Assembly: GCA_026419785.1 (NCBI GenBank)
Contig: JAODTK010000610.1
Coordinates: forward strand, 62,001-126,000
Direction: 5' to 3'
Source: Sclerodactyla briareus
Taxonomy: Eukaryota; Echinodermata; Holothuroidea; Dendrochirotida; Sclerodactylidae
DNA length: 64,000 nucleotides
The position numbers and the translations under genes are program-made. Below, piece after piece: positions 13,441-25,469 of this stretch. How positions within the stretch are numbered: the stretch's first letter is position 1; each line of letters begins with the position of its first letter. The notes beneath the pieces are model-generated. The model was given only the letters and a program-made list of their open reading frames with translations, did not search any database and was not told the DNA's origin.

Positions 13441-13830
13441 TTGAACCACCGAATCGTAAAAGTACTGCCTAACATTTTTTACCCAGTGTTTAACCGTTTA
13501 CCATTCACAAGCAAAAAAATGGCCGGAATATGAACATTTCCAAGATTTTTCATTTTAATGCCAAAAAGACCCTCATCGGCACTAAACTCGATAGCGTTCC
13601 TGCACTCCTCATGATAGAGAACCACATCAAATTTCAATTGTCAGACGAAGCATTCTGTACTCATCATGTTTAAAAGAATTAGGACTTTGATCTTCGATGA
13701 TCTCTGGTGACCTTGACCTGACTCTATAAAATCGGGGGTCCATGTATTCGTTATAGGTAACACACATACCGAGTATGTTCTCCATCCATCTGGGTCGAGT
13801 TATCGTGTTACAAACCGCGCTACAGCCCCA
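13440..13830 (+). repeat. single diverged 330-bp repeat unit
   Basis: Carries the unit landmarks in order: a 'catttttacccagtgtt' segment, 'gcactcctcatgatagaga', a TGACCT-like block near 13700, 'tccatgtattcgttatag' and 'catctgggtcgagttatcgt'. The 181-codon minus-strand open frame (13627-14172) overlaps it and is not a gene. Confidence 0.65.
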
Positions 13831-15380
13831 AATCATGACCAAAGAAAGCACCGTGTTACTTGAAGAAAACATGAAAAAACAGCACAATCCGGACAAGTTG
13901 GTGTACGGTAAGTTAATTATTATTCTACTTGCCTGCTTAGAACAAATATTCAGATTTAGGTGATCTTGCAGGGATCTACGTGGACACCTATTGGTGTCGC
14001 GTTTGGAATTAAGTTGCCGAATTATGAATAACACATACAAAGTTAAAAGGGTATTAGAAACACCACAAATTATTGCGAAGACTATACTTGAACAGAAACG
14101 GAGATCACTTCTTGACAATAACAATATTTCGTGTCGTGTAAGATGACGCTCAAGGAACGTCGCCATAGTCACTTCCTCTTTGCGACTCCTGAAGTGCTCA
14201 ACTCAGATCTGGCACTAAACTCTCTCTGGTCAATATAATTTGAGTGCGACTACTGATTCATTCTAAGTCGATAATTAATATGGTGATGTGAAATAGCAAC
14301 ACTGTAGAATTGTGAGAAATACGCTGCAATCGTTATGCTTTGCCTGGGAAAATAAAGAATATGTCGTGGTAACATAATAAAAAAAAGTTTGAACCTGAAA
14401 CATTGCAAATGAAGCATGCAATGCACTTTTTTCCGCACATCTAGCAAATGGGCGTTTACAATTTACACCAATCCACTGGTTGCATCCAGTGACGAAGTAA
14501 TTTCGATTACCAAATTCGTGGTCTATTCATTATCGAGTATACTGACGTGATAATATGTTTCGTGTGGTACGTGGATCAAAGGAAATCCTTCTATCAAAAT
14601 ATTACCCGGCTCCTGAACGAAGCTGCATGATCTGCGTATTCCGAAAATCGGAATTGAACATGCATATGACCAAAATTTTTCAGGCTGAATGTATGTGCTG
14701 TTGAAATTGCTTTGAAACTAGCGTGAAAAGAGAGATGAAGAGAGCGTGTTTGATATTCCCAAATCTCAGAGTTCCAATCACTTGTTATTAGTGTTATATC
14801 AATAATGTGTTTCAGGTCAATGACATCACGCGGCAGACAACCAGTGAATGTTTTTCCCATTTTTATTTTTGCTTTTCTTTATGCACAGTACATTGCTGAT
14901 TTTATACTCCTCCATAAGTAAAATGTGCGGGTTAATCTTTTTTGTTTAATTCAATTAATGTTTGCATCTATATATTCTTAAAGACTGTGTGCATCCACAT
15001 TGAATTCAGGTCCACCATGCTCGTGTAAAGAAATTTTAAAGAAGTGAAGTTTGCATTGACTGTTCGTTGAGATGGAATTTTCCTTACCCTTCCCCTTGTG
15101 ACGTCGGCAGGACTTTGCGTGATAGTAGGTTGTCTCATTTTTACTGTCTTATCCACTGTCAGACAGTTTAGGGAATTGTGTTTCTTCCTGAATGATCAGA
15201 AGAAAATACAATTTTCAAAGTCATGTTTTGCACTTCCACCGACCCTTAAACATGCAATGAGCCTTGTTAGTTAAGGTCGCTGATATTATATTGCAGCCAG
15301 CTGAAAATCGAATCACGCGCTCCAATGCATTAGAAAGTTTCGAGTAATATATAATCGTAATTTTCAAATTTCCGGCATTA
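13830..15380. other. no gene seen
   Basis: AT-rich sequence with short, overlapping open frames lacking motifs. Possibly an intron or 3' flank of the minus-strand mosaic gene. Confidence 0.5.
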
Positions 15381-15384
15381 ATAG

Positions 15385-15475
15385 TAGCCAGGTTCTTCAT
15401 AACCCGGTGCGTGGGTCACAAGACGGCTCGTCACATTCTGGGTGCGGCTCGCTCCGTAGGTGTCCTTCCCACATT
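15385..15475 (-). CDS. EGF-like exon of the mosaic gene
   Basis: A TTTCTTTCTCCTTAG acceptor opens an exon in phase 1 reading ECGKDTYGAS, followed after one frame step by ECDEPSCDPRTG. The CG.DTYGA..C pattern is that of the Cys-rich EGF repeats of Tie and MEGF proteins. It is the same type as the 18.2 kb exon, which starts ECSKDKFGVEC in the same phase. The 3' end of the exon is not clear, because no strong donor is visible. At least one base appears missing where an expected Cys codon should lie after GAS. These extracellular modules mediate ligand binding or spacing. It is the most 3' exon of the gene that I can recognise. Confidence 0.5.
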
Positions 15476-15479
15476 CTAA

Positions 15480-16195
15480 GGAGAAAGAAAGTTGCATTGT
15501 AATTAAAAAAGTACGTCATCAAAATGGTACCTCAAGAAAGTCCAACATTCATCGCCAGAATTTCCTATGTCCACCATTCCCCCCGAACCACTGATTGTTG
15601 GACCTTTTTATGGGACTATGAAGGATAAATATAAGCCTATTACGAAAAATATGGAAAGGTGAAATCATTCCCATCAGGATTCGATAGCACTATGGTCCTA
15701 CTTGATGAGACCTTTCTATGCTGTCGTCGTACAATTTGGAGGGCTTTCATTTTATCATTACAACGTTTGCTTGCAAGAGAGAAATGAGGATACTATTGTT
15801 ATTCATTGTGTATCGAATTCTCCTATTGACCGAATGGATGGAAGTACAGTACAGTGCTACGTGTGCTTCTTCGAGCTTATGGCATGAAGGCTCGGTATAT
15901 ATCATGTGTTCGTAGTAATAAGAATATAAAAAAAAAACATGGAAAGGTATTAGCGAGTCGTCCCATTATATATATCCAGGGGTTAAGCCTTTTACTGTGG
16001 TCAAGGTACAACCACTGGTTACAGCGAGTGACTAAACAGACAAAGCTTGCTGGACGTTCCGCTGCTGGTGTTTGCGTGCGGTCTCTCGTGCAGTCTAAAT
16101 AACCAAAACAAAGAAGAAGTAAAAACAACTTCCGGCGCATTGAAGTATACGCGAGTTTTATCTAAATCTGAAGTGAAGTTTTATCTCAAATCTTC
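15480..16195. other. no gene seen
   Basis: Several short overlapping open frames on both strands around 15.7-16.1 kb, without motifs. Probably an intron. Confidence 0.5.
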
Positions 16196-16199
16196 CTGA

Positions 16200-16950
16200 C
16201 TCCGTGTCTTCCCGTGACCGCTTATTCGCTGACGGACGTGCCCTTTTGTACCAACAGATCTACTTTTCGAAAAATGGACCAATCGTCGCTTCCACAATAA
16301 CTTGTACTTTTCTGCTAAGTCGTCTAAGGACTGCTGCATAAGTTTCGATCCTTCTAAATGTCAGGTTATTACCACTACCCCTAAATCTAAACCCCACCAA
16401 TTAATTTATAGTCTTTCCGGGCAAAACCTCGACCACAACAAATCTCACCCCTACCTTGGCGTTGCCTTAGAATCCAAGTTGGCTTGAACGACCCACATTT
16501 CTAACATCACTGCCAAAGTCACTGAGTCATTGAATTCCCTTTCTCCCCTTGTCAAGGAGTCGGCTTATAAAATCTAAGTGCGCCCTCAACTCGAATACGC
16601 TCCCCAAGTTTGGCCCCTTACACGACGTATTACTTGTAAAAGAAAATTAGAAAATATTCAATCCAGAGCCGGTAGATTTGTCAAAGGTCGCAACCAGCGC
16701 CCTGAACAGCTGAATTGGGATTCACTTGAGCATAGAAGGGACTTAGCAGATATTGTCACCTGTCATAAAATTCTTCATCAGGAATTGGCTGTCCCCACAC
16801 AGAATGTCTTATTCCTCACACTAGCTATCCTTAGGTCCAAACCAGCCTTTAAGTATACCTTGCCGTGTCGATGCTGTCAGGGGCTCTCTTTTTCAAGGAC
16901 CATTCCCAAATGGAACAAGCCTCCTCTAGTATTGTGGATTAGGTGACGAG
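16200..16950 (+). mobile_element. LINE fragment, 3' half of reverse transcriptase ORF
   Basis: Plus-strand pieces of a CR1/jockey-type ORF2. A degraded 'LFADG' (usual LFADD) is near 16.23 kb and FDPSKCQVITTTPKSKPH near 16.33-16.40 kb. 'YLGVALESKLAW' and a HISNIT-like segment lie to ~16.51 kb. 'RPQLEYAPQVWP', 'LENIQSRAGRFVKG' and 'LEHRRDLADIVTCHKILH' run to ~16.79 kb. The ORF ends with a poorly kept 'FSRTIPKWNKPP' block near 16.91 kb. A stop after LAW and frame changes break it. It sits in an intron of the minus-strand gene in the opposite orientation. Confidence 0.8.
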
Positions 16951-16959
16951 AAGGCGTTC

Positions 16960-17725
16960 AACAGTTAACATCTGGTTGCTGAACTAATATCGGTCCTACT
17001 TGCGCACATCTAATATCCCCCATTTAATGTCCAGCTGGGCTTTTCGAAAAGAGTGAATAACATTTTGCCTGATACTGACCACGCTTGCAATCTATACCCC
17101 GCCATCCTGGCCCGCAGACACATCCAAACTTTCCGGGAAGGCAGAACAGCAGTCCACGACAGTCACGAGCTCCATAGTCACGAGCGCAGGCTTTTACTTC
17201 GTGGCGTTAGAGATTATAATGATAATTTAATTATAATAAGGGCGAATTATTTCCGAGAGGGGTTTATTCATTTATTCACACCTGTCCCTTTGACTTGTAT
17301 CACTCAGCTCACGTGTACGGAAGTGGAGATTGCGTCAGTCAATTGGTTTAGTGACCTATTGAAAGCATGGGATGATTTGATTTTCTTTACAAGCAGTGAG
17401 AAGTATGCGCTCTTGCTGTAAAAGCAACGTTGATAAAATAGGGTTGACTTGTTTCATCTCGGTCGTTGTCATCGGACGATGAAGCGCCTTCAAATTGTTT
17501 CGTTGATCCAGAAGAGAACAGAATGCAGAAATTGACCAAGTGTGTGCAAAGTGTATGAACGCCGACTATAATTAAGTTCAAATGGAGGGCTGAAATATAT
17601 CTGAGGGAATGTCCCATTTCTCACAAATGGACTGTAATGAATTTCAGGCATTTTTCGATAGGGTGTCTACTTCTTCACAATTGATACCGTCTCGTGGGCT
17701 TATCGGGAGCTTTAAATTCCACGAC
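16960..17725. other. no gene seen
   Basis: A 122-codon plus-strand frame (17053-17421) follows the LINE fragment but shows no motif. It may be LINE flank. Confidence 0.45.
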
Positions 17726-17728
17726 AGG

Positions 17729-18043
17729 GACGCGAGCTACGACGTGTGACGTAATGTTAAACCAACTGCGCATGCGACAATCTCAACAACTACCGTACAC
17801 TTCCATCTACGACGGAGCACTCTCCACGTTTCCCTACGACGTGAATTTGGGCACAGCACGTGGCCTATTCAAACGGGCCTGGGAACAATGGATTCGGGAA
17901 TTTTATGTCAATACTCAAATGTGCAGTCGTAAAACACGCGCATCTACATCACGCAACTGGCATGACACGTCGTAGAGGGCGCTCTTACTGCATGGACACA
18001 ACGTGAACAATATTTCTCGCGTCCTACGTCGTACACTCGCGTC
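17729..18043. repeat. CpG-rich block bounded by imperfect inverted repeats
   Basis: The left end carries GACGCGAGCTACGACGT from 17729. The right end, read on the minus strand from 18043, carries GACGCGAG, two bases, then TACGACGT. The ~315 bases between are unusually rich in CG dinucleotides (ACGTCG, CGCGTC and similar). A MITE-like element or a small CpG island are both possible. No target-site duplication is clear. Confidence 0.35.
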
Positions 18044-18143
18044 TCCACCGTGAAATCTAAAGCTCGCCATTCTCTTATAGAAGCAGCTTCCGCGGCTGTC
18101 TCTCACATACGGAGCTAGATACCAAAAAGGGCAATTACCTTAC

Positions 18144-18271
18144 TCTCTTCGCACGAATAACCGGTGAATCCAGGGGGACAAGTACACCGCCGGTGACTTC
18201 TTCACACAAACCACCATTTTTGCATGTGCATGTTTGGTCACACTCGACCCCGAACTTGTCTTTGGAACATT
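18144..18271 (-). CDS. EGF-like exon of the mosaic gene
   Basis: The acceptor TTTCACAG and donor A/GTAAGG bound a phase 1-1 exon. It reads CSKDKFGVECDQTCTCKNGG then LCEEVTGG, and after one missing base CTCPPGFTGYSCEE. This is a complete EGF module with the CxCxxGG and CxCPPGFTGYxC signatures typical of Tie, MEGF and related ectodomains. The exon is 128 bp and a phase 1-1 exon should be 129, so a single base is absent, most simply one T in GGTGT. It lies 3' of the Ig exons and 5' of the 15.4 kb EGF exon. Confidence 0.85.
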
Positions 18272-18279
18272 CTGTGAAA

Positions 18280-18875
18280 GACAATGGGATAGAGTTTCAG
18301 TGGAAGACTCAGGGGCGGGAGCCGGGGTGCGGCTGACTCAATAAAATGCCAAATCCACGTGAACGTGAACGTGCTACTGTATGTTGTACTCGATTTGCGG
18401 AGATGGAGATGGATTCCACTGGGGCAGAATTGATTCCAATTATAATGGACAAGCAACTGCGTGGAAAAAATTACCACATGGACCAATGCGGCGTTGATGC
18501 CGCATGACTGCAATGGATTCTACGGAATATCCCCCTAACGTCCGATGCATGAGCTGTGGCTGTTCATTTGACGTATTCCCTGCTTCATCGACGTAAAATT
18601 AGATTTTTACAATTATACCGCACTCGAAAACTGCACTAGGAAGATATTTCCGTATAATACATGACGGGTTAGAATGATTCTCTATTGAATGATATCATGA
18701 CGAAGAGATAACTGGGGAAGTTTGATGTTCATATAGCCTGGACAATAATTACCGATGAAGAAGCAGCAGTTACTGAAGACCACCATTTAGTGTATGTAGT
18801 ACAATAACAGTAATTATACACTGCCAAAGATTATCTTTGACCTGATAAAGTAGAGCAAATGTTGATCGTCATCAA
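18280..18875. other. no gene seen
   Basis: No motif-bearing frame. A CAGGGGCGGGAG word near 18311 resembles the ends of G-rich TIR elements, but I find no partner. Confidence 0.45.
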
Positions 18876-18879
18876 TCAA

Positions 18880-19270
18880 AGGATAGCATACTCAACGAAT
18901 CTGAATGGTTCTCAGACTCTGACCTCTGTCGGTATCAGATTATACCCTCGACCCCGAACAACAACAATAGGGTTCATGCACGAACCAAGTATGCACATTG
19001 AGCTCGTGTTTACTCTGTTTTTAACCTCTGACCCGACTCCAATAGTAATCTACATCTGAGCTTCTGAACTTACCATCAGACAGCTATATGCCAAATTTGA
19101 CCATGATCGGACCGAGTGTTTAAATTTCGATACTTTGATTATTGTTAACTTCAGATGGATAATGTAGGTCAGGGTGGGGGATGCCGAAACATTCGTTGTC
19201 AATGAACAAAACAGCGGGATCGTCACTTCGTCATGTTTAGAGAATTTAATGGAAGTTTTGACGCCACACA
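18880..19270 (+). repeat. single diverged 330-bp repeat unit
   Basis: Retains 'aatagggttcatgcac', 'gagct', a TGACC block near 19025, 'cagctatatgccaaatttg' and 'gatcggaccgagtg' in the order seen in the arrays. Confidence 0.6.
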
Positions 19271-19758
19271 TTGTTTCATTCTGTCATGGTAAATAGCGGG
19301 AAGTTTGACCCGACGGTTGTTGGAGGGGGTTGTTCGGAATTCGGAACGTTACAGGTATGGTTGGAACGACTCGGAAATGTGACAGCAACAAGAAAATCGT
19401 GCCTCGCATGTCTGGAGCTCGCCCTCACACAGATGCATAGAATAGTCCACGTACTATTGATATCCAGATTGATACTTACATGAAATAAAACGTCAATGTA
19501 TCGCAGCAAAATGTGAGGTACATGTCATGGCGAAAACAGCTACGGTCGTGATTCGAAACTCGATTATGATAATAATGGAAATGTTCGTGGCTCGACCAAA
19601 TGAGAAACGATTGAAGGCAATCGACTTTGCGATCATTGATTGATGTATCATCCGCAGGGAACTTTACATAGGAAAGTAAAAGATATATCAAAGTTCACCT
19701 GAATAAAGAAGTGACACAAAAGTACCACTGCGGATTAGCTACAGTAAATGTTCCTCAC

Positions 19759-20011
19759 CTCGTACATATCTATAATAACAGATTGTAGACCACGTTTACG
19801 GCGTCCTCGTTGAAACACTTCGTAAACGCCTTGGTCCCTCTTGGATACGTCCTCCACGGGTATCTTGTTTGCCTGTTCCAACCTGGCATTCTCCACCCGT
19901 TGCGAAGCCAGCGGATTCTTCTTTCCTCGCCTTTCGTCGCACTGACTCGGATTACGAGTTTCTCCCCCACATTCGTCGTTATTGTAACGCGTCCATTGAC
20001 TGGAATGAGTC
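19759..20011 (-). CDS. Ig-like domain exon of the mosaic gene
   Basis: The acceptor CTTGACAG and donor GAG/GTGAGG bound the exon. It starts in phase 1 and ends in phase 0. The first part reads VTITTNVGEKLVIRVSATKG then RRIRWLRNG, with the Ig core Trp. After one missing base it continues ARLEQANK and IPVEDVSKRDQGVYEVFQRG, the 'D.G.Y' signature of Ig strands E-F, ending QSVIIDMYE. The length is 253 bp where 254 is expected. The shift lies in a GGG that should be GGGG. The wording is closest to Ig domains of Tie-type receptors as I remember them. It lies between the 21.4 kb and 18.2 kb exons. Confidence 0.8.
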
Positions 20012-20019
20012 CTGTCAAG

Positions 20020-21240
20020 CAGTTTGTATATGTTAGTCTATTCACGTGAATATAGTGAAAAGGAAGACGTTATGTTAAAATAAGATACACCTGATTTGAT
20101 TCGAGCCTTGTTTGAGGCCGTTCCTTAGAGTCAGAACGACATGGTTGAGGCGTTCTTACGTACACATTCTACAAATTGCTGGTACAAATACCACATGGGC
20201 AATTTGGTTCTTCAGCCTGGGTAAACATTTACTGGGTAACGGAGGGTCGCAGTTCATTCATTTCATAGTGGAGTCTCGAGTGTTTCACTACCTTCAGACT
20301 TGACGGACATTGCTGATCTCTATTAACTACTTATTGTGCAACTTCAAACGGCCCGAGAGCTCTCGTTCTCTACAATTTCTGGTAAACTCCGCGCCAGCCT
20401 ATGATAGCGTCTCGCTAAGATATTCACATCGTAAGTGACTTGCACTGAATATAACTGAAAGACCTTTGTAGCGTCATATTTACATTTTTAATTGATATTA
20501 TTCACTTGCTGAGACTGAATTGCCACTGTTCAGATTAGAGTACATGTCTCAAAATGCTTGGCATTCCAAGATACCCATTCCCTCAAAATCTGTGTTGCAA
20601 TCCGATGATGGAACTCCGCTTAGGTACCGGTACAAATCAAGCAAAATCACCCAACCATTTCTAAACGAATTTCCGGCACTTTTAATACCTACCTATATAT
20701 GTATGTGACCGAGCGAACGTTCATTGTATGGAAAGAAGTATTGGATAGAGTCGTAGAGATATTTTGAACCAGGATACTAAGATTGGAATGATGTTGTGAA
20801 TTCCAATTTAGAGAGATGAATGCGATCTAGCCTATCCTCGCTGGCGTAGCAGTGTTGTGCCATAAAACCGATATGTAGGCTGTACAGCGCGCGAGAATGC
20901 CGTCATGCATTTGTGTACCCTCCAATACTGTTATCAAGAGTAGTTTGTGCTTATCAGCTTATGGAGACATTATTTGTCATCGGTGCATGTGACCACACTG
21001 GGTGTCACTATACAACAGAATGGAAGGTTGGGAAAGTGACACCCATTAGTGATTAGTAACGAGCAAAACAATCAAATTTCACGGATTCATAATTTTTTAT
21101 TAACAGAAATACGTAAAAACGTTTATCAATCATTCCGAAACGCCACCATAGGATGAATGTGTATAGCAAATAAAAAGCTTATATACACCTACCTCTCCGC
21201 TTACTAGTTACCACTGCTGCGACGCTCGTGTTGATTTGAT
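20020..21240. other. intron, no gene seen
   Basis: No exon recognised. Contains a hairpin at about 21000-21043 with perfect 10-bp arms (GGGTGTCACT / AGTGACACCC). Confidence 0.5.
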
Positions 21241-21247
21241 CATCTAC

Positions 21248-21505
21248 ATATAGATTGCAGCTCAAGACCCGAACCTCTCCCCTCGCCTCTTCATTGTCAG
21301 CGGAATCTCCATCTCCTGACCGAAGTTAGTGGTTCTCTGTTTGTTAGGTGGAAGGTTAGCGCCGTTCCCGGTGTCAACATCTCTCGAAAATTGTATATCA
21401 TTAATCGCATCGAGTGATCCAGGTACGCCGTAAATGGTCACTGGGATATCCTCTCTAATACCGACGAAGAATCTTCTTACGATACGGTGAGGTCCGGAAC
21501 ATCGA
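21248..21505 (-). CDS. probable Ig-like exon of the mosaic gene
   Basis: A strong acceptor (TTTCCCTTCTTACAG) opens the exon and TAT/GTAGATG closes it. The length of 258 bp fits phase 1-1. The start in phase 1 reads DVPDLTVS. The middle, in the next frame, reads GIREDIPVTIYGVPGSLDAI then FSRDVDTGNGANLPPNKQRT and TTNFGQEMEIPLTM. The end returns to the first frame as GEVRVLSCNL. So two indels that cancel in sum are needed. Alternating strands and the final R.LSC suggest an Ig-like fold next to the 19.9 kb Ig exon. I cannot name the family with confidence. The continuous ORF (minus, 21262-21573) runs into the upstream intron and is not the exon. Confidence 0.6.
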
Positions 21506-22350
21506 CTGTAAGAAGGGAAATTGGGCTGATAAGGCTTGGACTCCATAGATGATGCGAATGTCGTATCCGGCAAGACACCCTAAATGGCAGATTCATGCGA
21601 GTTCAAACACTGGTTTGCAGCGATTCGGACAAGTTCCGTAACAGCAAAAAATCATCACATCTCAGTACTGTGGTATTGGTACGGTACTGCATACCGTGTC
21701 GCTAAATTTTATTGTTCAACTCACTAATAAACTGATTGTGCCATGAAATCTTTTTGTGAACGCCTTGTTGTTTTGAATGGTCAACTGTTCAATGCCCTAA
21801 AATGTTATAATTATTGTAATTGATATAATGAACGAATAGTGTATTCGATTCGTACTGGAACAACCCGTTTTCCAGTCATAATGAAATGGTCCCAATTCGC
21901 ATTGGACTCCCATGCTGTATATAGCCAATGCAACTGGTATCATGGATTATGTCAGGAGCGGACCATGGGAGGTATATTTTATTCATGTGAAGGAGAAGTA
22001 TATGCCTCAATCTGACAATCTATAAATTTACCAATAAATCTACTGAAGGTTTCTCCGTGGCGTGAACTTTATTTACCCAATTGTTATGATTTCCCAGAAG
22101 GATACACAACAAATTTGTCCCAAATCGTTGCTTACAGATTTTCTGCACGTTTTCGGATTTTCCCGAATGGACCTTCCCGAATGCGTTAGGCGGATAAATT
22201 GGGCTACTGTTATTGTTCTTCGCAGTAGAACCCCAGAATGGACGATTGGAGCCGATCAAGCAAAATCATCTGAAGTCTGGTATTCGTCGCATAATGGTTA
22301 CCAACGATGAAGTAGAGAGTTACGTGTGGGGGGGGGGGGGGTGAACTCAC

Positions 22351-22528
22351 CACAGGTGGGTTTAGATCCCGACCAGGTCGAGTCTTCCCTGCAGGCTCGA
22401 ACGCGGTTTCCGATGAGCTGAAACCCGCTGTCACAGGTGTATGTTCTGTGCCGTTCACTGTGTGTTCTGGTGACTATGGCTTCCCGTTGGTCCCCCCCCC
22501 CCCCCGGAGTCGCAGTGGGCGGCAGGAA
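22351..22528 (-). CDS. sushi (CCP) domain exon of the mosaic gene
   Basis: The acceptor TTCTATTCTAG and donor G/GTGAGT bound a phase 1-1 exon, the usual phase for sushi modules. It reads HCDS, then a run of Gly codons, DQREAIVTRTHSERHRT, YTCDSGFQLIGNRVRACRED and STWSGSKPTCG. The four Cys, the YTCDSGF core and the W.G..P.C end are all present. The exon contains a run of 14 G (22492-22505 as C on the plus strand). The total of 178 bp is one more than a phase 1-1 exon allows, so the run must be 13 or 16 for an open frame. A second 14-base G run lies 10 bp beyond the donor. Confidence 0.9.
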
Positions 22529-22534
22529 CTAGAA

Positions 22535-25310
22535 TAGAACAAGGGCAATGTGAGTGCACAGTAATATTGTGGCTAACAAAGTGATTTCTTGCGGCCTCTT
22601 TATTGAGTGATCGTGCAGAATATTGTCCTTGGACGTGGATGTGAAGGACACACGCTCAGAGCGACAGCAATGTATACCCAAGCTGTCATGGTCAGATGCA
22701 TGTCAAATCATCTGATCAACAGTCAGCAGTTTAGGGGTTCAAAACTTTTTTTCTTTTTTTGGGGAGAAAGAGATGATGCGACGTTCGTAAATAAGGTACA
22801 ACCCATCAAATGCCAGGTTCGCTATTTGAATTAGCCTGAGAAATAATAATATTGTCATTTCTTCGGGCATCGTAACCATTATTTGGTGATTCCGAATGTT
22901 TTTGGTAACAAGGTGATAAGTACTGAGATGCATGCTTACCTTGGGAATTAGTTGAATTAAAATGATTATAGGTAATCATTCTCCCTAAATGCTCGGTAAC
23001 ACTGTCCCGATAATGATTGAAACAATCCCTAAAATACAATTTCAAGATCCGATAGCGATAAGGACGAATCAATGTGACCTATCCGGCCATCTAAAATATA
23101 CATCGCGGTGCGCCAACGTCCGGTTTCTCCAACATTCCAATATAATTGTATCATCTGGCGCCTGTCCCCCCCCCCCCCCCCCCCCACCGAACTATTTGAT
23201 TTTAATAGCAATTTCAACATATTCTGAGTATATTAAATTGAGGATGTTGGTTCGAATGGTGTTGCCCAACTCTCCAACCCCGGGGCTACACACACAATTA
23301 ATTACATATTTCCTGGTAATCGTACAAGATTGACGATAAGATGAGATCCAGCGATTTTTTTTCCTGTATGTAATTATAATGATATGATCCCATCATTTAA
23401 ATGTCCATCTATTTAGCGAACGCGCAGGTACAGGAAGGACAAGGGAACAAATAAAACAATTACCTGACCTAGAACACTCTAACACTCTAAGAAACGTTTT
23501 TAACTCATAGTTGGTTTCCATAATTGGACGAGTACCTAGACACCGCGGGAAGAAACTGTTCGTGACCGTAAGGTACGCGACAGGAAGTGAAGAGTAATGA
23601 GAGAAGCAATGTAATCGGGGGCGCTACCATCCGAGGAATAAAATGTGAGTAAGGCAATTATATGATTTAAGTGCTGGTGTACTGTAGGTAACCATTACAG
23701 ATCTTGAAGGACTGGACTGATGTTTTCAAATCTTTTAGTACCTGTAGTATATTTCAACACTCAGCAGTGTTCTGGACAAACTGAAACTTATCCACAGGGA
23801 TAGCGGCAGCCTGATTAGACATAATTTTCTATCGAGTGATGTTTATATGATTTAAGTAGTCCTTACACAATTATCAACCCAGAGTTCCATGGGTCAATAA
23901 AGTACCGTCAAACATAAACCCTAAATCACGAGCAGTGGAAACAGGGTGAGTCGGGGCGTCGCCAGTTCGCGCGGATAACTGTTAGCGTGATCTCATGATG
24001 TTGCAGTTTGGGGGCTAGAAACACGACTCAGTGCGTGTATGAATGAACGATTCCTGCCTCTATGGTACGCCTTCTAGCTAGGGTACTATTGATATCTGGT
24101 AGTCTAGGTTTGCAACCCTTTTTGTATCCACGGATCCATTTGCGATGACAGAAATGTTTGAAGAACTCCCGGGACAAATTAATGCTAACACCTTTAGCAG
24201 GTGCTGGAGTCGTTTGATCTTACTATTCAAGGCGTAACGCGCCCACTTCTGTATTTCTCGCCACCAGATAATGCTATGAACGTCGCAGCTACCATTAGCA
24301 AAGTGCTGTAATTAAATGACAAACCACTTCGGATTGACTGGGCTGGTCCTAACACTCGAAAGAGCTGTGTCGAACAGTTACCCAACAATATCTTATAAGC
24401 TCATGTAGTCATGTACGTACGTGTACGAATTAGATTGAAGAACGAAGAGAAAATGAAGGGAATTTGTGAAAACGAACTGGATATTGGAAAGGAATGTTCT
24501 CACTGGTGGTAGTTTCGAACATTTACGACTGCAACAGACCCTTTTGTGTTGTCTGCCTAAGGCGTTGCCTGCTGTAAGTTTAAGGAAATTAACCATCAAA
24601 ATAATTCCGTCTCTACGTACCTAAAATTTACTCCATGTACTGGTTGTGCGATTTTTTGTAGTTTATATACACGTATGGTACGCCCTACTGCTTGTATTGG
24701 CATCCGAGTCATTGTCGCAGCTTGACGAACACAATTTGATCGCTGGCTACTTGAGTCCCGATTCGGGGGCCTGGATGTTGGGGGCCGCTTGTTGAAAAAC
24801 GTCTTAACACATGGATTATAATAATAATACGCTGATATTTGTGAAAAATCCTGTCAGAGTGTCGTACCTTGATCGTTGTTGCCACTCCCTGCTGCAAACA
24901 ACTCAGGAACAGACCTCTACTGCGAAAATACTTGGAACATAACTGAAATCCAGGCCGATTTGGCAAACATCAAGGTCACACAAGGCCCAACGTTTGAAAC
25001 TCAATATCTGCCATCCACAGACTCCGTTATGATCTGAAGCGAACAAGCCAAAGTCCAAAGCCGAAATTGCGGAAATGCGTGGCCGTACCCGATGGCCAAC
25101 AACGTACCTGGAGTTATTGGATAGTAAGGAACGCGCAGGTAATATCATAATTTTAATGGTCCAGAATTGCATGGAATGGCTGTGACGTGAAAAGGAAGAA
25201 AGTAAATTTGGATTCTGGATCCAATTCGAGCGTAAACACGTCTGGAAAGCAGATGCGCGATGGACGCTCAAATAGGAAGAGACCGATACTTGTCACCTTA
25301 AATGACAAAT
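22535..25310. other. intron-like, no gene seen
   Basis: Short motif-less frames only. A run of about 20 C lies near 23166. No repeat family from elsewhere in the window is recognised. Confidence 0.5.
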
Positions 25311-25317
25311 CTTGCAG

Positions 25318-25464
25318 GAAGCACAGCGTTCTTGCGATAATCCCGTTGAGAAGGACTGTCCACCCTGCGGTTCGTCGGGAGTGGGGGCGACTATAGGGTT
25401 GTATGATCAAGAGAAGGCAAACGCGTCTCGGCGCGTCTGTATCTTCGACAAAAAAGCACGACAG
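25318..25464 (+). CDS. possible plus-strand exon, unassigned
   Basis: AAATCTTGCAG precedes and CAG/GTGACT follows 147 bases (49 codons) open in phase 0. They read EAQRSCDNPVEKDCPPCGSS and VGATIGLYDQEKANAS. The Cys spacing is suggestive but I know no matching domain. It is antisense to the mosaic gene and inside one of its introns. A chance frame or mobile-element debris is equally likely. Confidence 0.2.
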
Positions 25465-25469
25465 GTGAC

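Noticed and set aside
13627-14172. 181-codon minus-strand open frame, the longest in the window
   Set aside because: It runs through a 330-bp repeat unit and has no motif or conserved-looking segment. Its length is explained by chance in repeat sequence.
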